Made by a program: the position numbers and the translations under genes
Notes under the pieces: generated by a model
What the model saw: only the letters and a program-made list of their open reading frames with translations
Database searches by the model: none
What the model was told of the DNA's origin: nothing
Part shown: positions 1 to 11,100 of the stretch, piece after piece
Layout of the letters: each line of letters opens with the position of its first letter
Position numbering within the stretch: the first letter of the stretch is position 1
Assembly: GCA_029379385.1 (NCBI GenBank)
Contig: CM055617.1
Coordinates: forward strand, 5,084,001-5,148,000
Length of the DNA: 64,000 bases
Direction of reading: 5' to 3'
Source of the DNA: Quillaja saponaria
Lineage: Eukaryota > Streptophyta > Magnoliopsida > Fabales > Quillajaceae

Positions 1-91
1 TGCTGTATGCATGAATAAGATCAGGTAAGAGGCTCAAAATCGAAAAACAGAGGAGTCAAGAAACCATAAAGGGATCCCATTCCCAGCTTAC

Positions 92-185
92 CTTTGCGAT
101 CGGGCTTGTGGCAGCGCTTAACGAGCCGGATGCTATCCTTGGAGAATTCTCTAAGGGGATCGAAGACGGAGTCTATGGCGTCCAT
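92..185 (-). CDS. SEC61G: SEC61 gamma subunit, first coding exon (partial)
   Basis: This is the N-terminal exon of the gamma subunit of the Sec61 translocon, the small tail-anchored protein (about 69 residues in plants) that clamps the protein-conducting channel in the ER membrane. Reading the minus strand from the ATG at 185 gives 31 codons plus one base, beginning [14 protein letters not shown] and ending with the basic run KRCHKPDRK. This matches the cytosolic amphipathic helix of plant Sec61 gamma as I remember it. The exon ends at a GTAAGC donor (91-86). The membrane-anchor exon lies beyond the left edge. The ATG is the first in frame and lies within a 5' UTR that continues to about 260. 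Identification is from recalled family sequence; the phase-1 splice after the basic run also fits. Confidence 0.9.
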
Positions 186-1671
186 TATTCTTCTCTTTCT
201 TCGTATTCAGCTGGAGATTTGAAACCAATTAGCAAAAAGGCGACGAGGAAGAAGAATAGCAAACTATGAAACGACGACACACTATTAGCTGATATTTTCC
301 TTCTAATTGACGAAAATATCCTTGTTATGTTATTGCATGTGGTAAACACTTTTGTCCGCTTTTATAAATTGGTAATTTTAAGTTTTTGAATTCTATTTAA
401 AATACAAGAGATTAGTTAGTGTGTGGATAGGACTAAAATATGTAATTAATAATAAGTTATTTTTCAAAACATTAATGAATTTAAATTAATAAAAAAATAT
501 TTAATTTATGTGAGTGGGTATGATAATTAATAGTTATTAAAATTAAATTATATATATTTTTTAATTAATTTATACTTATTCTAAAATATGTGACTGTCTT
601 TAAATTAATTAATTAATATGTATTTTAATATAAAAGACCATGTGTTCTTTTTTATTTAATATAATTTTTTGTTTGATATAATTTTTTTGGATGCCCACGT
701 TATTCAACATATTCAATAAATGAAAAATGAGGAGGCACTCTATGTTGGAAGTTCAGGCTCGTTTCTTTGATTGCAGTTTGCAATTGACGATAAATTTAAG
801 TTTTCACAAATTATTATAGTCATTTCAAAAAAATTTAATTTTCGTCCCTGATATATATATAGCAAGAATTCTTTATGATAAAGGATAAAATGATGAAGTA
901 TAAATGTTCTATGCGGAGAATGTGGGTATCCTATCTAACTTTTTTTAGTTGATTGATACAAAATATCAACATTGAATAAATAAAGGGAAAAAAAATCATC
1001 ATTTTTACACTTTAAGAAAGGAAATGATGAATATGATTAGCAAAAAGAAATTACCAGTGTTTAAATTGAGGCATCTAAATGTTTTATCTATTGTCCTGCA
1101 TGACAGTTTTTTTTATTAATTTTAATAAGTTAGGAATATTTTTCCTAATTGTATAGAAAGTTTTAACTAGGCATTCTCATATCTTGAATATGAATTATTT
1201 GTAGATATTATTATATTTTCTAAAATATTCTTGGGGATCCTAGAGAACCTGTAGGGTTTCAAAACTGTAATACTGAGGAACAATATACACCTGGAAATAG
1301 AATTATGAAAGACTGAAGGAGAATAATATAAGCTAAATGGGAAGGACAGGGAACACAAAATAAAGTTATAGAGGTAATTGAACTCACAAATTTTTGTGAA
1401 ATATACATCATTTTGATAAGCATCTGATAAAACAAAGTCATGGTGTCAAGGGCATGCTTTCAACTTGACTCGAAATGCCCCTGTACTTGACAAATATCAC
1501 GTCCTACAAAAAGAATATAATGAGCATTAGCAATAACTCCAAAATCTCCACATCACTGGACATCTCTTATGCTTTACATCAGCAGGCCAGCTGAAATATA
1601 TAAAAGGTATCTGCTGTTCTCGTAGAATAATTCTGCCTTGTATAACACTCTGCCATCACATGCAATCAGCC
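186..1671. other. Spacer between SEC61G and the ZNF511-like pseudogene
   Basis: About 186-300 should be 5' UTR and promoter of SEC61G, which is transcribed to the left. From 360 to 1440 the DNA is very AT-rich with stop codons in all frames, and I see no coding exon. About 1440-1671 is probably the former 3' flank of the decayed zinc-finger gene. No tRNA, array or recognisable transposon end was found. Confidence 0.5.
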
Positions 1672-4175
1672 TCAGTTCACAACAAAAGGCATACACAGAG
1701 CTGTAAGAGGGCAAGGCATGTTGATTGGTTGGAATGCATGCTCGTTACCTCTTTGTTCTGGCTGATGTGGAATCTGACCTACTACATGCTGAACAGCTTG
1801 AGGGACAAATGTCAAGCCACAAGCATGGCGACAACCAAAGCTGATAGATGAAGGAGAGGAGTCTGAAGTGGTTAATTTTGATAATACGGAAACAAGGCCG
1901 TCTATGGTTTCGTTTTCTACTTCCATCATACTTGAAGCTCCCTTCTTTTTATGAACAGTTTGTTTGCGTTGACTCTTCTGCCTCTGTATCTTTGATGGTC
2001 AAACCTTCTTGAAAAACTCAAATGAGGTGGGAAATTTATGCTTGTCAATCAGATGTTGTTTCCTACCTTCATAGCTTTTGAACTTCAAACCACAACCTTC
2101 CACCAAGCCTTCATACTGTTAGAGCATTACACAACACGAGGATCATTATAACTGTAAAATATAGTTATGTTCTGTATTCCCAAAGGAGTAAGCATTAGGA
2201 TGGAAAAGATGTTATCAGGCAAAATCAGAAGCATGAATTCTTACGATCATCCTTAAATGAATACAGTTGTATTCTTATTTCCAATAACTCCTAACAGAAA
2301 AAATAATTAAAATCTTATTTCCATCTCATTTAATTTCACACCACAAGGAAAAAGGAAAATAAACTTCACCACAAAAGAAAAACTTACAACATCAGAACCA
2401 GAGAAAAAAACACCTCATACTGATGAAGACCATAAAGAAGGAAACCATTAAAGAAATTTTGCCCTTCAGCCCATTGAAAGCAACTTTTGGGCATCAACCA
2501 ATGTGCAAAATATTTAATATATATACCATAGCATAACCCTGTGCCATTTTTGCCTGGAAGAAAGAATCATGTACTTCAGATACATGTATGCTAAGCAAGT
2601 GTGGCGTAGGGTAGACTCTAGAGCAGACTGGACAAGATGCAGTATGCCTGTGCGGTGTAATGATATTCAAAGCCTTCCAAAGAAGTTAAGTGCAACCAAC
2701 AATGGGACAAAAGGCTCCCCTACACAAACAAAAATATGTAACGAGGACAAATATCATGAACTAATAGATAAACATGTAACTACAATTGTCTATATCAAAG
2801 AAGCCACCACTGCAGGTAACAGTTATAGGATTCCTTGACAAAGAAACAATATGAAGTCTAAAATGCCATGCAAATGTATACAAGAAAACATCAATAGTAT
2901 ATCTGTTGACTGAGATGCAAATAGAATATAATGCTGATAGGACTAAAGCATAATAGATAAAGCCCCGCCATGCAATAGCCTCGAAAGTCAAAAACTTCAA
3001 CACTTCTGTTGATAGAAATTAGAATAAGGTTTAGAAGCAGGCCACAAACTTAGCTCTCTATGATTCCGTAAACATCAAAGCTGTAACTGTGTAAAATCTA
3101 TTTAACTATCAACCTTCTTTTCTGATTTAGCATATACCAGCTCTGACAACTTGACCATGAAGTTGAGATTGTGTGTTTGTTGCAAAAATGGGTACTTAAA
3201 AACTAAAACTAGAATTATATCACAACTTCACAAAACAAACAAAAACAATAGTAAGTATTAATACCTTCCTTCCTCTTGCAGAAATTTCTTAATACCGCCC
3301 TTCTCATCTTCTCTTAAATCTAGGGCAACCTTGACATAAGAGGGAAATAAAAGAAGTAAAACTCTTATTGAATCCAGTAACCAGACAAAATGATTAAATA
3401 AGCTAAAGCTCCTAATACTGAGCATCTAGCAAAAGAGATAGTGCAAAACAAAAATGTTTAACACGCCTCCCTTTAAAATTAGAGAGTAGCAGTCTCAGAT
3501 TTTTCGTAGAGACAAATTTTCTCTGAAACATTGCTTGCACAGAGCAAAATACTAAATGAAACAGATAGAGACAGCCTAGATGTTATCAGCAATGGAATTT
3601 CATGTTAGCTTTACAGTTCTCTGTGAGACTCAGCCTTTTCTCGTGTGACACACCCAAAAAAAAAAAAAATTGCATCCATTTTCTTCATCTCATGTTTATG
3701 GTCAATATAAGCATTTGAACTATGACAAGCAAAAGAGTAAACATGAATTCTACCAAGTTAACTTCTTTAGGACTAAGTACTTCACAATTTATGCCACTCC
3801 CCTATAACACCTACACCAATTTAACTTTCCCCATACAAATTTCTAACCTAGCTGGTTCATATAGTTATGCTGGAAAAATAAAAATAAAAACTAATTAATT
3901 TCAAAAAACATCCAATTACATACAATCAAAATTAACAATTTTTAATGATGAAGAGAAAATTTACTTCAGTAAAAATATGTTCAACAAATTGAATCTCTCA
4001 TTGAAACATTAATCACTTGAAAAAGAAAGGGGAACGAGAAAAATACCAGTTTGGCAAGAAGTTCCCGCTCGATGTTGCCAGAGGCAAAGAAGGGAGACTC
4101 TGGTCCGAACCTACGACTAACTGCTTTCGAGTACGGAAACCCTAGTTGATCTTTCTCCTTCACATCAATCGCCAT
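1672..4175 (-). pseudogene. ZNF511-like C2H2 zinc-finger gene, decayed
   Basis: Four exons are still recognisable: 4047-4175, 3265-3329, 2527-2719 and 1672-2115, joined by good GT/AG sites. Exon 1 starts MAIDVKEKDQLGFPYSK and exon 2 follows in phase. Exons 3 and 4 carry remains of C2H2 fingers: FCPIVGC, then RHTASCPVCSRVYP with HLLSIHVSEVHDSFF, then LVEGCGLKFKSYEGRKQHL with DKHKFPTSFEFFKK. This is the layout of the ZNF511 family, putative nucleic-acid-binding proteins. The frame is broken. After FCPIVGCT there is an immediate TAA near 2691; the conserved frame resumes only after a shift that fits a loss of about 7 bases, and a second shift of one base lies near 2655. Exon 4 has an in-frame TGA after FFKKV. 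The first Cys of the last finger is replaced by Gly. The tail shows Cys and Gln where I recall Arg. Read as encoded, the product stops at about 75 residues, so I call a pseudogene; assembly error could explain the indels but not all the substitutions. Confidence 0.72.
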
Positions 4176-5119
4176 GGCTGATTGCTCTTCGTTGTCAGGT
4201 ATGAGAGTGAGAACCAATATGTTTAGTTTTTTGAATTTTGAGACTGTTCCACCCCATACTGTGTGGATATATCTTGGTGCTTTTGTATTTCAACCAGCCC
4301 AACCCGAGTATAGAGAAAGGTGATTTTACTCTTATGACATCTTAATAACTCATTAAAATAAGCTTGTCCTCTATTTATAGATTTTGGAGATTTCAGAATG
4401 AAAATACATTTTCTTAACCATTTACCAACCTTAATAACATATTTATGCTTTATAAAATTACATCTTTATTAATGAAAATTGTTAAAGCAATAAAACCTAT
4501 CAAATATTTGAGCTTGCCAACAGTTCTAAAATTATTTTGTACATCAGAAAACCAGAAGAACTAGTTGATAATGAGGTCGGAAAGATAACAGGTTGTTCCT
4601 ACCAAGTAGGACCGATTGCTTTCATTAAGTTAAGAAATTAGAAGACACTACTAGCTGAAACAATGAACATATTCTGGTAATCCATGAACAACAAAAGCAC
4701 AGCAAGATGGCAAAGCAACCGGAATCAGAACCTTACGAGCCATGACACATAAATCATTGACTACAATACAGAATATACAACATAGCAAACCCCTAGCCAT
4801 GTAGATTGCAATGCAACCCAAGATGTAAACGTTTGCGGGATTAATCTTCCGGAAACCTTCACCTAACTGGAGCTGACAGCATGCACATCTGAAATCTGCC
4901 CCCCTCCTTATACTGTTATACAGCAACCTTTCATTTTCTTTCCTCTGACTAATGATTTTACATCTGGAACAACACTCCAAGCCCTTTGCTAGGCCATCAA
5001 ACTATACAAAGCAGAAATCATGTTTGCCATGGAAAAAAACTAGGAACCAACAAAATGTAAGAGAGGTTTAAAACATCTACCGTCTCAAGAACCACTATTT
5101 TCTTGTCTTTTTGCCAAAC
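4176..5119. other. Promoter remnant and downstream UTR of the coiled-coil gene
   Basis: The right part (about 4620-5119) lies just downstream of the coiled-coil gene stop and is probably its 3' UTR. A TATAG acceptor near 5006 and a GTAGAT donor near 5082 suggest an intron inside that UTR. A 109-codon open frame at 4651-4980 (-) is Cys-rich at its start but matches no family I know and lacks phase continuity with the gene. The left part (4176-4620) is AT-rich and would be the upstream region of the zinc-finger pseudogene. Confidence 0.4.
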
Positions 5120-8100
5120 TTAAGAACCCCCTTGGTTTTTGTTGTCCTTCAATATCTGAACCGCAAATAACAGGAGCTCCACCATCTCAAACCCTGCAGC
5201 AGAGACAAAATCTATCTTCTCATTGCTGGAACCCTGATTAACATCTCCCAGCTCATTTCCAACTTTTTCACTAATGGAATCAATATCTGCCTCAGCTGAC
5301 CAACTAATGGGCAGGGAGCTACAAAGGGCAGTCTTCAAAAGTTTGACTTCACCAACAATATCACCAAGAATTTCTGAAATGCCTGCATTAGTATCTTTGC
5401 AAACTGCAGACTCTTTGGCCGCCTGTAAACCATATTATAGAAAGAAAAAAAGTCATACTTTCAAAGATGATATTGAAAGCTTTCTACCAAATAAACATGA
5501 GAAGATTATGTGCTAGCAGGTGAAAATGTGAAATTCAGCAACATTTGGAAGTAATGCTTTCTCACTGGAAGGAAACAGGATCTTAAGCATTCAAAGACAC
5601 AAGTAAATATCAGCCAGATCACTTCTAAAGGGGATTTAAGAGGAACAGAACAGGAGTTCCTCTTGCCTTGTATTGGAAAAACAAATGTGACTCGTGACGC
5701 CTGATACCTGCAAAAGAGAGAGACGAAGCTTATGCACTGAAGAAGTCAGACGCTCTAGACATTCAACACTTTCCTTAAGAGTTGCATTTTCAATCTTCAT
5801 TCTGGAAAGAAGATTATCAAATAGTTAGCAAAAGGAAGGAAGAAGAATCGGTTTCTTGATGTAGTTGCTTCGTGGTCTAACATATAGTTTCAAATATGCA
5901 TGAACCAGCCATCCACAGTCAAGTATCGGTGCAATTCAATGGAAGCACCAGAGACAATTACACATGCCTGGCAAAATCCATGCCGTTGGACCTTTGAGTA
6001 AATAATTTCCCTTCAATATTTGGATCAACATCAGCTTCATTTCCACTTACACCTACTGGACCAATCCAACGCCTCAAATATGTTTTCTTCATTAAATTTC
6101 TAAACCTTCCATCTCGTTCGTGAGTTGTTAACTTGCTTTCCCCAATGCCAGCAAAGTTCACTTGTTTGTTCTCTTGACCAAGATTTCTGCATAGAGACAT
6201 CAGATTTTTGGTTAGTATTATATTAACTAAAAAATCCATAAGAAGTAAATCAAACTGTCAGAAAAATGTGGAGAAACTCTAGAGAAAGAGCAAGAGATAC
6301 ATCACAGAAATATAAGTATACAACAAACTAATTGGAAACACACAAGGATATGTATACAGCACAAATGAGGATGTCACGAAAAGCTTATATTATATGCATT
6401 TCAATAGGCTTCCTGTGGTGCATACTTCACGTTGGCGTCTGGGTCTAAAACGTAACTTGGTAGACACAGGGATACCATATATATTCAGCTTTTCAATAAA
6501 AATGTACATAGGTAAGCATTCATCACCTCCATGGTCCCCCAACAAACAGAAAACAGATGTACCAATTCATCTCTATTGATACTCTTCTATTGGCACTAAC
6601 ATAAAATAGGTATTTTGTATGAAATGCAACCAGAAAATAAAGATTTTGTATAACATAATGTGAATATTCTTAAAGAAGAGTATTGTACTTGAGAAGTAAA
6701 TGATGTTCCAGCTTTAATTGTGCCAATTCCATCAGAGCTGTTACCTTTTCGTTAGTAACCTGAACAAACAAAATGTCAAAACGAAACCAACTATTTAGTT
6801 CACAGGAATATAAGCATGAGCCAGTTGTCCATAATGGCTAAATAGCATATCCAACAGTCCAAGATGAAAGGAAGAAGCAACTAGCCCTGTGAGGATGCCA
6901 AAGAGATTATGTGCATAATAGTGCAACAAAAGAGAAGGATCCACACTCAGCAAGGACATAAATACTCCCTAGTAGCATTAAGGAAATGCCTAAACAACGT
7001 AAAAAGTCATAATTCATTTTTCCTTTTTTTTATTAACAGGTTGAGTTTCTTTATTTATTATTTATTTTTTTTCCTGTTAAAAATAGCCTGAAATCTAGTG
7101 ACAAGTAAAGACATCATCTAGGAAAACATATTACCAGATATGCTTTGCATATCATGTTCTGAATAAAATACATTCCACAAATTTCCACACCAGTTTTCAC
7201 AACTTACAAGCAAAATTCACATATAAAAAAAAAAAAAAAATCACAACTAAAGAAACAAATCAATAATATTATTTTTTTCATAGGAAAAGAAGTTTTATTG
7301 AGATAGAAAGAAATAAAGTGGAGGACAAGAAGTCCTCTTAAACAGAGATAAAAATAGTAAAAAATACAATCTTAAAATAATAAGGATTGCCAATCACATT
7401 GTATATCTACCATAGGAACACACAGAAAAGCTCTTGGAGCAAAACAACATAGAGAGGCTAGGAAAACAAACTTATCCCATAGGAGATGCCATGGGAGTTT
7501 ATGATCACGAAAAATCCTCACAATTCGTTTCAACCATACACCTTCAATCAACAATATCGTGAATTTCATGATCTGTATTACATTCAACTGTACACCTTCT
7601 AGAAGATAGAGTTTTCAGCTTAACCTTTCAATGTCAAAAGGAGAAATAATGGATAACCTTGAGTTACCAGAATTGTGAAGGTGTGAAGCAAATAATCTTG
7701 TGGAAAATAGATTGTGAGTGAGGCATGAAGTTGACTAGACCGCAGCCTAGTCTTTATATAATATTGTCTAACACAGAGAGGAAATAGCTACAGTTGTTAA
7801 AGCAGAACAAGATACTTCAGAGTTCAGAACCATGACAACACTAGTACGTCATAATCCTTTCCTAGCATATAATAAAAGATTTAATAAATATCAAAGTAAA
7901 CGGAGCAGAAGAAAATTTATAAGCTTTACAGGAAAACAAAATCATGGATCACTGTAGGTGGTAGTTAAAAATAATAATTGCACCAATCCCCAAATTTCAC
8001 AAAACAAATGGAGCATTTTTGCCATGAACTGTACTCCATTGCTTGATGGGTGAGTGTGGGAAGGGGGGTGGAATTGAGTTGATAGAGGATTCAACAGGAG

Positions 8101-11100
8101 AAGTTTACAACTTCATAATAGGGAAAAAAATAAATCAAAGAAGCACATAAGAAGCAAAGATACAAAACAATGAAATACTATAGCCAACTAGCCACTAACT
8201 ATTACTTGCCCCATTTCAATCCCCTTGTTTATTACTGCAGTGGAACCAATGTCTCCCTCAATCCCCACTTCACGGAAGATTACCTGCTGTAAGTTTCTCT
8301 GAAGCTCCTCAACTTTTCTTTGAAGAGCTGAATTCACATTTGTCCCCAGTAATTCTCTTTCTTCCTGCTGTGATAAAAGCATTAATGCTGCAACCTGAAA
8401 ATTATGAAAGAAATTACTGTAATAGCCAATAGGTACCAAAAAAATTAAAAACGAACTATAAACTATTACTCCAGGATATGGAAGAAGAAGAAGGAAAAAA
8501 AAGAAAGAAAAAGAGGAAGAGAGGAAAGGTGGATGAAGACCTTCTCTTGCAATGCCTGTGCAAGGGCTTTAGAGGCATCATCTTTTTGATCATTTCCTCC
8601 ATCCAGCAAGCTAGGATCTTTCCCCTGCAAAAGGGAAGAAAACAAATTTATGCAAAACCTAAAAGATGCGTAATAAAAGAGCCCGTGGAGGATTGGATTA
8701 ACCAACAGTCGGGTTCCAAACATGCACCTCCATCTGTATTCGATAATATTATACTCCTACAGGAAAAAAAAATTGAAAAGTATTTTGTAAAACACACTAG
8801 CTCTTGGAGCACAGATGTCTACAGAAGAAAACAGGTAATGTAAACCACTTTTCTGTCTCTCCATTTGGTTTACAACCTTGATATGTGGAAGTACATATGA
8901 ATAATGAACCAAATTCCAACAAAAGATGACTTTCTTCCAAACATCTGCTTCTTATGCTACATTATCAGTAGTCCAGTCACTGTTGATAACCAATTACAAC
9001 ATCTTTGGGAATACCAATTGGCTCGGGTTGGGTAAGAATCACTTCAAGAGCAAACCCACCGGATGGTTCAATGACTCAATCCTTCTGGCATATAATCTTT
9101 TCCAATTAACCAACAGCAGCCCTCCCAACCCAACAAGGAGAGATAGATTTCCCTGAAAAATCTTAAAGGAGACATGGTGCTATTCAAACCGCATGGAGAA
9201 AACCCTGAAATTGGTCTCAGTGAAATTTGTAATCCAGTCTTGGAAAATGGATTTACAGAACCTCCAAAAACCATCTAAATATCAGTCATCCCCATTTTGG
9301 CTTTATATATTTCATTCTAATTCTCATTGGGAAGGGAGCGGCATAAGGTAGACATGCATGCATATATAAGAGATGAAAGAAATCATGAAGGTATGAATAA
9401 TGTCCAGTACCAGCTATCTACTTCAAGGCACCACAAGATGAAACATTGAATTCTTCATTCAGGATGAAGAGACAATTAGTGTAACAGCAATATAGGTGCT
9501 CTACTCATTCTCCGGAAGCAGTAGAAAGCATTAAAATCCATGGAAAAATATGAAAGTTATGGCGCACAGCCACACGCGCACTCACACACAAAGAGAGAGA
9601 GAGGTGAGCATAAGCATGCAAAGTACTCACCTTATATACTGTGTAGGGCTTAGCATGAGCGCTTGTATCCACATTTCGACATTCATATTCTTGTAGATCT
9701 GAATCTCTGTGAGGCCCTAAATATGATGTTATGCTCACGTCAAACTTTCTAATCCTTTCATCTATCAAATTACTAATTGATTTGATACTTGATTCTCCCT
9801 CTTCAAGGAAATTTAGGATATGAGTTTTATGCTGAGAATGGTAATATTTTAACTCCGCTATTCCATTCTTGATGACTTTGTCTGTCAGGATCTGCGAGCA
9901 AGTCACAAGAAACAAAATAAGCAAAGAGACTTGCATTGAATATTTGATCTCAATATATAAAAAGTACTCACTTGCTTCTTTTCGAGTTCAATTATTCTCT
10001 TCTTATAGTGATTTTCAATATCCAATCCCTAAACACCAAAAAGGGGCAAAAGCAATTTAGACATATATGCTCAGAAAGGCATTGCCAACACTGAAAATCT
10101 AGATACACACCACCCGTAGCCTATTTTGAAGATTATCCACAGAGTTCCTCACCATTTGCAGCTCTTCTTCTAATGCACTCTGTCTGAGGAAGAGTTATTC
10201 GCAATATGTACAAAAAATATATATTTACACAAAAAGGAAAAAACTCAATTTATTTGAAGTTTTGCTGTGTTCGAAATTTGGAATTCTAAGTAACAACACT
10301 AATCTGTTAATTAGAAAAACTGATCAAGTCAAGTTCCAAATGGTAAATAGAGAAAACTTGCAATTTTTCCAAAGAAAATAACAGCTAGCAAGTACTTAAA
10401 GTACCGAATTTCAGTACAAGCTTATAGTGGAGAATCTAAATATTACACCCTTCACATTTTATTGACTTTTCACAAATTTTTAATGAGCCTCTTATATTTT
10501 CTGTTTAAGAGATAACCTCTTTTCAGGTAGCTTATATATTATATACATATCTCATCACATCAATACAAAATCTCAAAACATGCAGAATTCAAATAAAAAA
10601 TAATAAGGTTGGCGAAGGAAGTTGATTAACTTTAATCTTGGGAAATTTAGAAAGGAAAGTAAGATGCATATAATGCGTCGGCAGGAGTAATAACGACTCC
10701 TTATGCACACCAGCTTCAAAACAACTGACCTTAAATTTTACAACAAAACGTTACATAATATAACATTCTTAAGCAACACAGAAAACTGACAACTATACGT
10801 TCAACAATGCATTCAAGATAACATGGGCTAATACCAGATCTTGAAAAAATAAATCCAGATGTTTTGAACAAAAAATCACAGGCCATAAAGTAAACAATGA
10901 AAAATGCGCTAGCAAGAGTCATATCAAAGAGAATTCACCAATCCAACAGATGAAAGTTATTCAGATCTTAAGATAAATGTCTGGGAGTGGGTAATGAGCC
11001 AAAAAGATCCAACATGAATGATCCTAAGAGTGATGTCATCTGATTATATCAAAATATGTGGCCATTTCAAGTCACTTTTTTGTGATAAAAGTCACATTAT

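Noticed and set aside
4651..4980. 109-codon Cys-rich frame downstream of the coiled-coil gene
   Set aside because: Lies in the likely 3' UTR, has no in-phase splice to the gene and no known domain.
9068..9274. 68-codon frame (-) inside an intron of the coiled-coil gene
   Set aside because: Possible old insertion, but no element could be named and no boundaries seen.
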